64,000 bases of DNA from Neoceratodus forsteri (Eukaryota > Chordata > Ceratodontiformes > Ceratodontidae), in the NCBI GenBank assembly GCA_016271365.2, contig CM057452.1:1245113001-1245177000 (forward strand), given 5' to 3'. The notes below the pieces were generated by a model that saw only the letters and a list, made by a program, of their open reading frames with translations, was not told the origin of the DNA and did not search any database. How positions within the stretch are numbered: the first letter of the stretch is position 1; every line of letters begins with the position of its first letter. Of this stretch, positions 23,020-34,282 are shown in pieces. The translations under genes were made by a program, and so were the position numbers.

Positions 23020-23990
23020 TGGCTTGGAAGGCTGGGGTCGGTGGTTCGGGTCCTGATGCAGCTGGGCCAGGATTTGCTCCAATTCTTTCTGCTCATTAAA
23101 GATTAGGAATTTGCCTTGGTGTTGCACTCTTAAAATGGATGAGTATTGGAGGGATGCCTGAATTCCCAATCTGTAAAGTTCCTATTTGACTGCCCCATAT
23201 GCCCTCCACTTTTCTGACAATTCTTTTGAGTAGTCCTGGTACAGTTGTATTCTGTGACCCTCCCAGGCCATATTGCCTTTTTCCCTAGCCATTCTCAGGT
23301 ACAGTTCTTTCATTGGGAATTGGAGGAACTCGTATAAAATCGGTCTTGGCCTTTCCCCTTCTCTTGGCTTGGTAGCTAGCATTCTGTGGACTCGCGCCAG
23401 GACAGGCTGAGACACATTATTTAGTTCAAGCAGATTTGGTAAGAAAGAGCACAGAAGGAGTACCATGTCCTTCCTCTTCACTCCCTCCGGTACCCTGATT
23501 ATTCTTGTATTGTTTCACCTGGCTCTATTTTCCATATCATCCACTTTCTATAATAGGTATTGGATTTGCAGGTCATATTCTCGCAAATGTCTGTGCTGGG
23601 TATGTAGAGTGCCATCCTGCTCTTCCACCAGCTTTTTGGTTTTTACTACCTTGTTAGTGAGGAACTGCATTTCAGAAACAGTTCTGCTCATTGTCTCTTT
23701 AAGTTGTGCAGTATCAGTTAAGATTTGATTTAACCTGTCAGAAATACTGCTGAGTTCTTTTGATCTCCTGAGCTGCTTACCATTTTATTTTGTTAGGTTG
23801 CTGCCGCTCAGCACTGCATTCATAACGATGACAGCTGTCACAGTGGGGTTACTGGAGTGCAGTGGTTGACGGCCTCTGTCCTGTATCAGATCTTCAGGTG
23901 AGTGCCAGTTTATTGCCCACAGTATAACTTCTGTTATCTTATTCCAGTTTGGAAAATAAAAGTACTGTTGCATAGGTTGATGCAAGGTGT
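23020..23990 (-). pseudogene. L1-type ORF1 relic (RNA-binding protein)
   Basis: L1 ORF1 proteins coat element RNA as coiled-coil trimers with an RRM and a C-terminal domain. The minus strand carries the end of the coiled coil (KVDDMENRAR) and, after a stop, NNTRIIRVPEGVKRKDM (start of the RRM, about 23520-23460). It continues with LLELNNVSQPVLARVHRML, PREGERPRPILYEFLQF and KGNMAWEGHRIQLYQDYS (23460-23200). After an in-frame stop near 23182 the C-terminal LGIQASLQYSSILRV continues. The order and spacing fit L1 ORF1 well. Confidence 0.8.
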
Positions 23991-24115
23991 TTCTGTTGCT
24001 CCCATCAGAGATTGTTGAAAATTAGTTAGGGTCCAAGGATGCGGCAAATTGTGAGTTCTGGGGTTACTCTGGAGGAATTAAGCTGCCATCATCTTGTTTG
24101 TCAAGCTCCACTCCC

Positions 24116-24459
24116 TAATTTCTATACACTTTTATGCAATTAAGTTACACAGTATAAACACTCTACTCTACAAATATCAAACCTATTGAACTAAAAACAA
24201 ATACATAGAGCCTCAGCTTGGAGTTTATTTTTGTTAACTGAGTTTTAAACTGCTGTATATTTGGAGCTTGTCTTATTTTTTAAATCAATGTTGCTCTAGA
24301 GTTTTACAGCACAGTATCTATAAATGTTTAGAGTTTTGTTAGTTATATGCAAAAGTACTGGTAAGGTTAGGAAATTATCTGATCTTAATGATATGATGCT
24401 ACGTTTGGGGAGAAACATGCCTTCTAAATGCCATATTGATATGAAGGTTTGGGGCCCTT
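24116..24459. other. AT-rich stretch, nothing recognised
   Basis: No coding similarity, element end or RNA gene is visible. Confidence 0.4.
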
Positions 24460-24640
24460 ATATTTATTTATTTATTGAATTTTGATGATCGGGTAGGCCC
24501 ACTGGGCCCCAGAGGTCTCTTTTTCAGGGGCGACCCGGGAGTTACAGGAACTAGTAGAATACAAAATTAGTACAGATGTAGATTATAGCATGTAACAGGT
24601 GACTATCTATATATGGTATTGACATATTACATAGCACTTT
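24460..24640 (-). mobile_element. LINE 3' tail fragment, minus strand
   Basis: It starts with ATTTATTTATTTATTGAATT, then TAGGCCCACTGGGCCCC and CAGGGGCGACCCGGGAG. This is the reversed tail style of the L2/Rex-like elements. There is no coding part, and the right boundary is approximate. Confidence 0.5.
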
Positions 24641-25454
24641 ATAATGAATTAGCAAAGTGATAGTAATAATAATTGTAATGCATTAGTTTGTTTCTTACTT
24701 ACCTTTTTCATTTTTTTTCTTTTTACTTTACCAACTACTAGTAAAACAAAAACTAATCAGACTGAATCCATGTATTACGAAGTCAGAAAATCATTGTTGG
24801 CAAAGCAGACAACGTCTTTCAATAAGAAACTACAAATTACTTTGAAGATTTTATTTTGAGAAATAATGATTTCTTCCCCTTATATGGTACAGATTACTTA
24901 AAAATATAATATGGGTTCATAATCTGTGAGCTTCTGTTGTGATTTAGCAGGTGATAGCTTCCTCCTTACCTGATTTTACTTGAAAGAAAAAACAGAAGCT
25001 ATTTACTTAAAAAACTGCTAAAATCATAGAGTGACCACAATGTTGCAAGCACACAAAAGTTGCAATTTGCTGTTGATAGAAGTGTATGTTTACTTCTAAA
25101 AAAATAGAAATACATTTTTAGTTTCTTACTGAAATACATTGGGCTCTAAAGTAGTTTGGATTTTCTCACATCATAATACTAGAATTCTGTTGAATTGTGT
25201 TCACTAGCAGTTTGAAAAATAAAGGTGAATACCCACTAGATTCATCGTACAAACAAAACTTTTATCATAAAAGTAGAAAGTAATTACTAACACATTAAAA
25301 TGCAATAAATAATATATCCAGTTGTCTGTTTATTAGAAGTGAACCCATGCACTTTATGAACAGAGTTAGTGATATGAAGTAGGAAAAAGACAAGTAATGT
25401 TTGTTGAAAGCAGACTGGAAGTGAAGCACAGGCTGGAAACAATGCAGTGTATAG
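24641..25454. other. AT-rich stretch, nothing recognised
   Basis: About 800 bases of high A+T sequence with short homopolymers. No gene, RNA or element end could be supported. Confidence 0.4.
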
Positions 25455-25720
25455 TTTTTTTTTATTTATTTATTGAAAAAATTGGAATTACAACTTTTGA
25501 GGTAAAAGCTCATTTACAAAGGATCCTCGTTAGAAGGGGGAGGGGGGACAAAAGGTACATAAGTTGAGGGGGAGACAGTAGCAGCTAACTGGCATTGTCA
25601 GTAATACATCAAATACATGAATGTTAAGTATTCCATGTAATAGGATAAGGACAGACAGAAACATTGCATAACCCATGACTTATGTTATGAATGTGCATTT
25701 GATTAATTATGAAATATGTA
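25455..25720 (-). mobile_element. LINE 3' tail fragment, minus strand
   Basis: TTTTTTTTTATTTATTTATT followed by AAAGCTCATTTACAAAGGAT corresponds to GAGCTCTTTTACAAAGGTTC of the LINE tail at 36.54 kb. It is a severely 5'-truncated, non-coding copy. Confidence 0.55.
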
Positions 25721-25911
25721 TTAAGGTTTTCCACAAAGTAGTATGATTAGCATTTATTACATTTTTTTAATTTTTTGTGATAATGTCTTGTCTTGTTAAA
25801 AGTTAATTTTCAAATAGAATGATTGTTAAATTTTAAGTTAAATCTAAATATACTAAAAAAAGTTAAGTAAGAATGTATTGATTTATAATTCTTTCTCCTT
25901 CTTCCTACAGG

Positions 25912-26011
25912 AACCCTGTCATATTTGGTCCTGGAACTCCTTCCTACCCAGAGAAATTTGTATTGGAGTCAATGTGGTTGTATTGGTATCAGCCTTCCAG
26001 GACCTCCTGAC
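25912..26011 (+). other. Candidate exon after a strong splice-acceptor match (speculative)
   Basis: A pyrimidine tract, TTCTTTCTCCTTCTTCCTACAG, ends at 25910. It is followed by an open frame of about 34 codons starting NPVIFGPGTPSYPEKF and closing with a stop at about 26012. I do not recognise the protein. The acceptor is better than average for this AT-rich area, but a chance match is quite possible. Confidence 0.2.
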
Positions 26012-26555
26012 TTCAGTTCTTTGGTTAAATATTTTTTTCTTTGTGTATGTTTTGATATTTATGGTTAATAAGATAAATATGTGCATTATGAGCGATGTCA
26101 TGCACATTCAGAGGTTTAATGAATATGTATTGAATGCTCTGCATCTGGAATATATATAGGGAAATAAGTGTCTAAAAAGCAAATTAGCATTTAAAAAAAT
26201 GACATCATTAAGCTTAATTAATTATTCATGATATATGTTTAAATATCCATGTGTTCCCCATTAGCAGCACCCCCTCTGAAGACTCGTGGGAGTTGAGGCA
26301 CTAGGGGCTTTGGATGAACTTGCTTGTTCTGCTTTATATATGCAGTGTGGTGAAAACACAGTAAAATTTGCATTTGTGCAGCTTAATTGCGAGTGTTGAA
26401 GTTTCTTTGATACATGCTGCATTTATTTTCCTGAAGCGCTCTACTATCTTGGATTATTTACATATTCTATAGAGGCAAGCTACCTCTGTAAGTGCAACGC
26501 AGGCTGGGAAGTGACTGTTCGCAGTGTTTCTTTTGGATCCCTGAGGTATCAGCAT
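26012..26555. other. AT-rich stretch, nothing recognised
   Basis: No coding similarity or repeat family is recognised. The text near 26270-26310 (AGCACCCCCTCTGAAGAC) may be an element edge. Confidence 0.3.
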
Positions 26556-26559
26556 GCAT

Positions 26560-26745
26560 GACATCTGTAGGCAACCTCACACTGGTACTGCTACCCAGGC
26601 TTCACTAGCAGGAGGAGAGTGAATCCTCATAGGAGTGGAACAGTCCATTGGATGCTCAATCCTCCCTGCCTTGGCTGGCCCCTGACGATGCTATGATTCC
26701 TGAACACTGGTGGCCGGTGTTGCCAGATAGGCCTCTATCCTTTAT
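26560..26745 (-). mobile_element. Old copy of the GGATGCTCAATCC SINE, minus strand
   Basis: It shares GTCCATTGGATGCTCAATCC with the copies at 17.9-18.5 kb and, in changed form, at 60.0-60.5 kb. The minus strand also keeps GTGTTCAGGAATCATAGC at the place of the putative B box. Target duplication and tail are no longer visible. Confidence 0.55.
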
Positions 26746-28090
26746 TTAGGTTCCTATTGTATGTGCTGTAATGTTCTTTAGAGTTAAGACATAGTCTCTT
26801 TAAAAGGCTTTTAAGAGTAAAACAAAAATAGCCAGGATTTCTGTAACACCTAGGGTGGGTCTGGTAAGTCCTCAGATAAGGGACTGACAGTTTTATGATC
26901 CAAAAAGTCATAGGCTATTAGATAAAACTGGGCATGTAGTTTCCAAAAGCAGGAAAAAGGTAATGGAATGGCCTACGGGTCTTTGGTCAAGCCAAATACA
27001 TGGGCCAGATGTTATTGGGGTTGACATGGAACCTGACATGGAACCAAGTGACACCTACAGGAAAAGTAAACTGTTGCACCCCCCCATCACAAAGTTGTGG
27101 GTGGAGCTTGAAAATGACCAGAGTTTATCTAATAGACCCAGTTTGAACATCAGTGCAGTTACCCAATTTAGCTTGGAGTCAACAGCTGGAAGACTTGGAG
27201 GGTCTCAGAGCTGAGATGTTTAAGCTGTTACAATATACACTTTGGGTTGAAGTATATGCAGTTTTGGTTCTACTTTTAGAACAAGCAAGACCTGTTTTTT
27301 TGTGGAAACTGATTTTTCACATACTGAACAGAAAATTGTGATTTTAAGTCAGAATTTTGGAAACCAAGACTTTTCACCAAGGAAGCACATGGAGTATTTT
27401 AAAAGGACCTTCAGAGAACTGATTTGATCACATTGCTAAAGACTCTGTTTCTTAATGAACTTTCACTTACAGAGAGAGAACTTTCATCTCCACAAGAACA
27501 TTTAACTTTCTGGACGCTAACATCAGAATAAGGTATGGTTTAGAACAATAGTATCTGTTGTTTTCTGTAAACCATCCAGTGTTATTTTTGGTACTGTCTG
27601 CAATTCAAAGATCTTCCAAATTGTAGAATGTACTGTGTTGTTTTTATTATGTAAACCTTTAAGATTTTCTTATCAACTCTGCCTGGGGTCTGATTGTGTG
27701 AGCTAATATTTTAACAGAAGGGTTTTGCAAAGACTGTGTGCCTTGATAATCAAGATAGTGACTGCTTGGCTATGCTACAAAACTACTTAGGCAAGAGGCA
27801 GCCAGTGGCAGTGGTGTGATTCAAACCCTTAGCATAGTGCAGAGTCAAGGAAACTTGAAACTACAGTTTCCATCCTCCCACTGGGAAAAGGAAGGCTGGT
27901 GATTCTTTCTGAACCCTGCAACTGCTCACGAGTTCTGTAAAAAGGGGATCTTCTCTGCAAAAAGGAGGTCCAACAGTACCTTGGGGGCTGGGGCTCATGA
28001 CAGCCAGCATTGCAAGTGGCAACCCTACCACTGCAAAAATTAGCCAGCTGTAATCCCAAAATTGTTATGTTCTCATGTTCAGAAAAACAT
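26746..28090. other. Unexplained 1.3 kb stretch left of the Harbinger element
   Basis: No protein similarity was found. The sequence is moderately complex rather than low-complexity, and the 3' part (27480-27720) reads like transcribed LTR or UTR sequence. I could not locate paired ends. Confidence 0.3.
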
Positions 28091-28122
28091 GTTTTGTTAT
28101 AAAAAGAACAGATACACACTGT
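28091..28122 (+). repeat. About 33-bp repeat unit R1, left flank of Harbinger
   Basis: GTTTTGTTATAAAAAGAACA plus GATACACACTGT. The same unit recurs at 35590-35620, 36330-36360, 36363-36393, 55455-55485 and 55488-55519. The last two pairs are adjacent tandem units. The Harbinger element begins right after this copy. Confidence 0.85.
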
Positions 28123-28628
28123 GGGCCAGATATTCAAAAGGGTTGCGCCATGCGCAATAGGGTTGCGCATGCACAAGTCCGAACTTGCACCATTCTGCGA
28201 TATTCAGCAGGAGGCAGTTGCGCCACTGAAAACAGGCTGAGCAACAGCGCAATGCAAATGAAGGCATGCACAACCAAAGGGGGTGGACCCATGCATAAAG
28301 TGCGCAATGCGATATTCAAAGACCTGCGCAATGCACAACAGCGGATGAGCTGGAAGGTGCACCACGCCGGAAATGAGCCAAAATAAAAAGGCTCAAGGAA
28401 GAGGCACAAGAACGCTACAGGGAAGCCACATGAGGCAGGGAGAAAGAGAATGCAACAGTGGCAAAGAGTGCAGGCCAGGGAGTGCACAGGAGAGAAGAGG
28501 GACAAGGGAGGATGTGTGGGGCCACAGACTGCAGAGGCCAGTAGGTGTACCCGGTGCAGTGGAGGTAGCAGTCAGGACAGCGGGGGTAACACAGCAAGAA
28601 CAGCCAGGGGGGAACACAAGCCAGGGAC

Positions 28629-29881
28629 ATGGACAGTGCCAGCTTCCTCATGGAAGCTGTAATGAGGGGGGTGAGAAGTCATGCTGCAGGGGGACGTGGC
28701 CGTGGAAGGGTCTGTCGGCAGTACGCCCCCAACAGGCAGTACCGTGCCCGCATCAGCTTTGAGCTGGACACGGATGTAGAGATCGTGGGCTGGTACCACC
28801 TGAACAGGGCAATACTGAGGCGGCTCTGTGAGCTGTGCAGTGATGTGATGCAGGCACCCTCATGGCAGAGTCACGCTCTGTCAGTGGAGACAAAGGTAAC
28901 AGCCTGCATGTGCCTGCTCACCACGGGTACTTTCCAGAAGCTGACAGGGGACACCACAGGCATAACACAGTTGGCCACATCATGCATCCTCACCCAATTC
29001 CTCAGTGCACTGCTGCCACATGCTGCAGAGTACATCCATTTCCCTAGCACCGCGACACAGCGTACAGCAAACATGCAGGAGTTCCACAGGGTAGCACGTA
29101 TGCCTGGCATGCTAGGGGCAATAGACTGCACCCATGTGGCTATTTGCATGCCACCTGGCCCCGATGGGGCTGCATACTGAAACAGGAAGGGTTTTTCGAG
29201 TGTCAACTGCCAGGTGGTGTGTGATGCCAGTGGGTGCATAATCAATGTCTGTGCCACACATCCTGGCGGAGCACATGATGCCTTCATATGGTATCAGTCC
29301 ACACTGTGCCATCGATTCAAGAGTGGGGACATCCCCACAGGCCAACTAGTGGGTAAGTACGCATGTAGGAAGTGCAAACTTGGGGCAAGGGTGGGAATGC
29401 CACAGGTGCCATGGTAGTGGCACACAGGGATATGGGCATTATGGAACATGATACTTATCTCCACTATCTCCACACAGGTGACAGCGGATACCCACTCCGT
29501 CCCTGGCTGCTCACACCATACCGGCGCCCCATGATCCCATCGCAGCAACGCTATAATGAGGCACATGCTGCCACATGCAACATCATCGAGCTGGTGTTTG
29601 GGATACTTAAGGCACACTTCCGATGCCTAGACACCTCCGGCAGTGCCCTACAGTACAGCCCCTCAAAGGCCTGTGGGATATTCCTGGCCTGTTGCATCCT
29701 GCACAACATGGCCAAAGACCATGGGATAGTCATACAGGTCGAGGAGGAGGACAGCAATGGGGACACCAGTGACACCGGTGATGATGGTGATAAGCAGCCT
29801 CCCCTTGGACGGCGGGACCCCCGACTGATCCGGCAGGCCCAGCTGCACCGGGACACCATCACGGAGGAGAATTTTGCATGA
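28629..29881 (+). pseudogene. Harbinger transposase (HARBI1-type DDE nuclease), one in-frame stop
   Basis: It would cut and rejoin the transposon ends in the nucleus. Two exons are predicted: 28629-29352 and 29478-29881, joined across a GTAAGT...CACACAG intron of 125 bases. Joining gives QLVG/DSGYPLRPW in frame and 375 residues, near the usual length of about 350. The DDE set is visible: Asp in MLGAIDCTHVAI, Asp in GDSGYPL and Glu in NIIELVFGILKAHFR. HARBI1-like blocks also include CQVVCDASGCIINV, PGGAHDAFIW and CCILHNMAKDHG. A TGA at 29178-29180, before NRKG, breaks the frame; a CGA-to-TGA change would explain it. A second donor-like site follows the stop codon. Confidence 0.9.
29353..29477 (+). 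other. Predicted intron of the Harbinger transposase
   Basis: The donor GTAAGTACG and acceptor TCTCCACACAG flank 125 bases containing stops in the coding frame. Removal restores the conserved GDSGYPL block with its catalytic Asp, split by a phase-1 junction. Confidence 0.85.
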
Positions 29882-30032
29882 CACAGGTAAGTCAAGGGGC
29901 CATGTGCAACCAACACTGTCTAGGCACAACCCACAGGAACACAGGGTAACACACCAGGGGTGCATGACGGCAAGGGGAGTTGAAGGGTCCAGGCACACAA
30001 ACACACCATCAGGGAGAGTTGAACAGTCATCT

Positions 30033-30034
<2 letters not shown>

Positions 30035-30072
<38 letters not shown>
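30035..30072. repeat. (AC)n microsatellite inside Harbinger
   Basis: Nineteen AC dinucleotides without interruption, within a CA-rich intergenic stretch (29890-30480) between the transposase and the minus-strand Myb-like gene. Open frames over it are repetitive and not genes. Confidence 0.95.
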
Positions 30073-30073
<1 letters not shown>

Positions 30074-30489
30074 AGGCACAAAGCATACACGGGCAGGTGC
30101 ACAACAGAGCAGGAACAGACATGGCAAACACACAGATCAACGGACCAACCCCACCACCTGTACTGTCCAAGTATGTGTGTCAGAAGCTGGGCACCCTTGC
30201 ACCTTGGTGTACAGTACAATGCAGGCATCATCATGCATACGCACCTGTGGACAGCAGTTGGGTGGGTGTGCAGGTGGTCCATGTGTTGGTGTGTTGGGCA
30301 CCATGACAGACATTGCACACAGGGCAGCAACAGACAGGGCCCACACTGGGACACAGGTCACTCAGGTGACACTGTGCCACGGCCACCTCGGATGCATGGG
30401 CTGCCCCGCCGTGACCCAGCAGCACTGGCAGGCTGATCATGGGCCACATGGGGTGGCACTGATGGACCACCAGGGGTCCCACTGTGCGA

Positions 30490-32031
30490 TCATGACCATG
30501 TCCACACAGGGGTGTGCAGCATGCCGAACATACCTGCACCAGGTGGGCTCAGGATGCCCACAGCAGAACCCGGCGTTGACAGGCTGAGTGTCGCATGACG
30601 CCGGGAACGCGGAGTGAAGCGCAAGCCGTGTGGGGTGTGTGGTACAGGGGTACCTGACTGTGTGCCCAATGCGGCCATGACAGCGACCAATGTCTGGGTC
30701 TGCCTGTCAATGACGGCGGTCACAGCCATCTGCATTTGGACCCTCTCTGCAAGGATAATTGCATTGTCCCTGCTGTGCCACTCCACAGCCATGCACAGTG
30801 CCTCCATGGACGTTGCAACCCGCATCTGCTGCTGTACTGATGCCCGCAGCAGGCAGGTGTGCTCATCCAACGGGACGTCTGCCACATCGGCAATCTGTCC
30901 ATCATGGTATGGAAGGTCCTGATGCTCAACACCCCTTGAGGGTGGGCGCTGTTCAGCAGGACCAGGTATGGGCATGTCAACAGGTGGTGTGCATGTGCCA
31001 CCGCTGGACCCTGTAACCCCAGACCTGGTGGATGACTGCTGCTGCTGCTGCCCCTCCAACTGCTGTACACCAGGGACCACTTGTTCCACTGCTGTGGCCG
31101 CAACAGTGCCAGAGACCTGCACAGCCACCGGTGCTGCCCCATCGGTGCTGACAGGTACAGCCTGGGACTGTGCTGACATGCTGGCACACACGTTGGAACC
31201 AGCTAGGTCCAGGGGCACGTGCTGGCCTGCTGTGTGTCCGTTATGGGACACACATGTGTCACTGCCCATTGCAGTCCTTGCATCATCAATGGTGCAGGTA
31301 TGTGCAACAGCCACAGTCACAGCATGCTGGCATGCTTGCATGCCAGACTGCTGAGATACAGACTGTGCACCCCCCACACCTGACTCACCGACAACAGAGG
31401 TGGCAGCCAGGCGTGCATGCTGGTGCAGTGCAAGCCGGCTGGTGACAGAGGTGGATGGACCCTCCTCCAACTCTGGCAGTTCTTCATCACTGCATGGTCC
31501 CACCACCACCGTCCCCTGCAGAAGAACAGGATCTGTAACAGAAAGTGAGGACATGTTAGTGCATGTGATCAACATCCCCCCCCAACACCACCACCACCAT
31601 GTCATATCGTGCAGTGATGGGCTTCCACCTGTCTGGAATCCACCTCCTGGTACGCCCTCTGTAGCACTCCGCTGCATTGATGCAGCCAGTCAGTCCTCAG
31701 CTGGGGTCAGCTCCGCCACTGCTGGCTGGCCCCCGCCTGTGCCAGCGCGTGCCGCCCCGAGGGCTGCCACCTTCTCTTTCACCCTTCTGCGGTCTGTCCC
31801 TACCTTCTTTTTGCATTCCTGCATGGAGCACTGGTGGCTTCCATGCAGGTTCACCAACCAAGCTACCCCCTCCCATGCAGCCGCACGGGCCTGAGGGGTG
31901 CCACGCCATCCACTCAGTACTGGCTCCTCTTCCAGGTAGGCCTGGAAGAGTGCCTCTGTCTCCACCTTGGTGAAGTTGGGCCTCCTCCTTCGCCCACCAT
32001 CCTCACCCTCACCGTGGCTCTGCTCAGTCAT
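30490..32031 (-). pseudogene. Harbinger Myb/SANT-like protein 1 (NAIF1-like), spliced, one stop
   Basis: Harbinger elements encode a Myb-like partner that helps the transposase enter the nucleus and bind the ends. Exon 1 (32031-31629) carries the trihelix: RRRRPNFTKVETEALFQAYL, a Trp in GWRGT, a Trp in AAWEGVAWLVN, and KKKVGTDRRRVKEKV. A GTGG...TGTTACAG intron (31628-31533) joins FQT/DPVLLQG in frame to exon 2. Exon 2 has an acidic patch (SDEELPELEEG), a Gln run and a C-terminal helix (AIILAERVQMQMAVTAVIDR). A TGA at 31692-31690 interrupts exon 1. The end is uncertain: a good donor, GCAG/GTATGT, at 30534/30533 could start another intron. It is transcribed divergently from the second Myb gene. 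Confidence 0.8.
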
Positions 32032-32804
32032 GTCGGTCTGTATGGGTGGAAGTGGAGACCTGTCACTGTGCAGTCTACAGTGTTATCCCATGACCATTGC
32101 CTGGAACATCACACAGCTTGCTACTCACCTCTCAGCTGCAGTACCCAACTCTGGCCAGCGCAGTCCACTGTCGCATATTTATAGCGCAATGCATGCAAAT
32201 TAGGAGTGGAGCAACTGTAATGACATGCAAATCGTGCCACTGTGCTGTTGAATGGCTGATCAGATGATTTGCATGTATGTCGGCTGAATATCGCGCCATT
32301 AGCTTTACTTGTACGGTTGAGCCGGCTGAGCCAATGGCGTATTTCCGTGACTATGTAGTACACCGCATTGCGCATGCCCAGGTGGCTTACGCAGGTGTCT
32401 GCCACGCTGATGACATGCTGTGCGCTATCAGCAATTCAGGACACGGCCACCATTGTGCCAGTGGCGCTACAGCGCTGGGCACCAAATGGCACTGTGGCAC
32501 AACTTCGCAACAGTCCACTGTGGCCCTGGCACGCAGGTGACCATTCGCGCAGGACATGTAGACATCCGATGGCGCTGTGCATGGCCTTGCACCACTGACC
32601 CCTGACCTTGTGCCCGACCTTTGCCGCCTGGCGCTGTACGTCTGGCATGTGTATGGCTCTATCGCGCTGTTCGGTGACAGCGCGATAGGGAATGGCAGTG
32701 CTGTACCAACAGCGTGATAGGGAATCACGGCGATGTAGCGCGCACCACTTCCACGTGGGGTTGCCGTGCTGCGGAGTGCCATATTGTCTACTATAGCATT
32801 AGAG
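32032..32804. promoter_or_regulatory. Divergent promoter between the two Myb-like genes
   Basis: This 773-base region separates the starts of the minus- and plus-strand Myb-like genes. On the minus strand a TATA-like box, CTATAAATATG, lies near 32172-32182, about 140 bases before that gene's ATG. The region repeats motifs of the element ends: GCGCAATGCATGCAAAT (32182), GAATATCGCGCC (32285), ATTGCGCATGC (32366) and GCGCTATCAGC (32421). A perfect 12-base hairpin follows at 32659-32688. Binding of the Myb-like proteins or transposase here, giving autoregulation, is inference. Confidence 0.55.
32659..32725. promoter_or_regulatory. 12-bp perfect inverted repeat plus direct repeat (operator-like)
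   Basis: CTATCGCGCTGT (32659-32670), a 6-base loop, then ACAGCGCGATAG (32677-32688). A second ACAGCGTGATAGGGAAT follows at 32709-32725, repeating the right arm with one change. The site is 80-145 bases upstream of the plus-strand Myb-like ATG. Confidence 0.7.
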
Positions 32805-33996
32805 ATGGCACACAGGAGAGCCCCTCAGAGGGATGCCCTTGAGCTGGCCAACCTTGTGGCCACTGTGGAGCCACACTATGGCCCACTGTTTGGTGGGGTG
32901 CCACTGGACAGGGCCAGGACCCAGGTCTGGGAAGAGGTGGCCACTAACCTGGAGGCAGCCACTGGCCACAGGAGAACGGCTGAACAGTGCAGGCACCGGT
33001 ATGGGGACCTGAGACGGAGGGAGCCGGAGCTACTGGTATGTCTGCGGTCACATGCTAGGAGGGGCGTGGTGCCTCGTCCAGGTGGGTGATACGTCTACAC
33101 ACTTGTATGGTCCATATGGGTGACACTGTCTCATGTGTCCAGCATATAGGGGAGGGATGGTCTAGGGTTGGCTGTGGCGGTGTTTACAGGGTATGGGATG
33201 GGTGGGTCTGGCTGGGTGGGTGGGCACTCACATTGGGACGGGGGAATATGCTTTGGGTTTGTACTGATGTGTTTCTCTCCTTTTGTCTCCCACAGGCATG
33301 GCCGAGCAGAGGAGGAATTTGGATCAGCAACAGAGGGTGGTGGCTGCAGGACCGGATCATGGCGGTGAACAACCACAACGCCAGCAGCATCCCGATGAGG
33401 GTGAGTGCCATGACACCATGATTACTATTGCATGCTGTGTGACAGGGTGGGAGACAGGGCATGGCCACCATCCATGGACACCACTGCCATACACGCGACA
33501 TGTGACAGTCAGCACTGTCCAGTGGCACTGCATGTCTGGGAGTGCGTCAATGGTGGTCCATGTGTGTACTGGGCACATGGCTGTGGCACTGCCTGCTCAC
33601 CATATAGCCATGTTACTGTAAGGCTTTGGTTGTGCTGTGCTGGACATGGGTGGTGGGTGTGTGCAGTGGTACACATGGCTGTTGCTGCCTGGTTGGGCAT
33701 GTCTTGTGGACACGGTCACTGTGGGTGGGCGCACACCATCACAGGAGCGTGGCACATGGCTGTCTGCCATGCATACTGGGTGAGCTGCAGGGATGGACAG
33801 TCACACCCATTGACTCTGATCCCTTGTCCTAGGTGTGCGGATACTCCCTGCAGAATGCAGCGGTCCATCAGGACCTTGTGCGGGTGGTGCAAGAGTCCTT
33901 GCCATCCTGCGGGATCTGCAGCAGCATGGCGTGAGGAGGAGGAGGCGACCCAGGCAACAGCCCCAGGCAGCAGAGGACCAAGCTGGCCGCCAGTGA
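32805..33996 (+). CDS. Harbinger Myb/SANT-like protein 2, intact three-exon gene
   Basis: A DNA-binding protein of the element, presumably nuclear. Exons are 32805-33081, 33296-33400 and 33833-33996. All junctions are GT-AG and phase 1, and together they give 181 codons with no stop until TGA at 33994. The Myb/SANT-like domain fills about residues 8-70: LELANLVATVEPHYGPLFGG, VWEEVATNLEAATGHRRTAE and QCRHRYGDLRRREPE. This fits the regulatory-trihelix pattern (F..H/L..G, W..I/V, C.KR+.D). Exon 2 is Gln-rich. Exon 3 ends with ILRDLQQHGVRRRRRPRQQ, a likely nuclear localisation signal. ATG 32805 is chosen because it starts just before the domain. The only unbroken gene of the element. Confidence 0.75.
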
Positions 33997-34009
33997 AGAG
34001 AGACAACCT

Positions 34010-34251
34010 CCCCCCTTTGACCAACCCTCACACCCCGCCTTCCCTCTCACATATGTTCACCCCTGCCCCTTACCCACCCCCACCTTGTTCTTGACCCTCC
34101 ACACCATGTTTTTACATAATTGTAAATAGTTGTTGTTGTTATATTTTTGAATACAGTTATTTTGATATGAATACTGTGGTGGTCTCTGCTTGCAGCTGGC
34201 TATGGTGCTCAGTTGCAGTGGTGTGCATGGCATCTGGGTGGTTCGTCATGG

Positions 34252-34282
<31 letters not shown>

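Larger units (their letters stand above)
14560..24115 (-). mobile_element. L1/Tx1-type LINE, minus strand, with nested insertions
   Basis: ORF1 (about 23990-23020) and ORF2 (20675-14955) are in the normal order on the minus strand. A 3' UTR lies to the left, and a probable 5' UTR extends to about 24115. The element is broken by a CR1 tail (16640-16921), a 1.64 kb insertion (17598-19239) that contains a SINE, and a LINE tail in the long inter-ORF region (21248-21540). The exact outer ends and target duplication were not found. Many stops show it is old. Confidence 0.85.

Noticed and set aside
29874..30587. 237-codon open frame across an AC microsatellite
   Set aside because: Driven by the (AC)n run and CA-rich composition; starts at the end of the transposase and has no domain.
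30035..34282. AC run at 30.04 kb and TG run at 34.25 kb as a functional inverted pair
   Set aside because: Simple microsatellites on opposite phases are common; no flanking inverted homology supports a pair.
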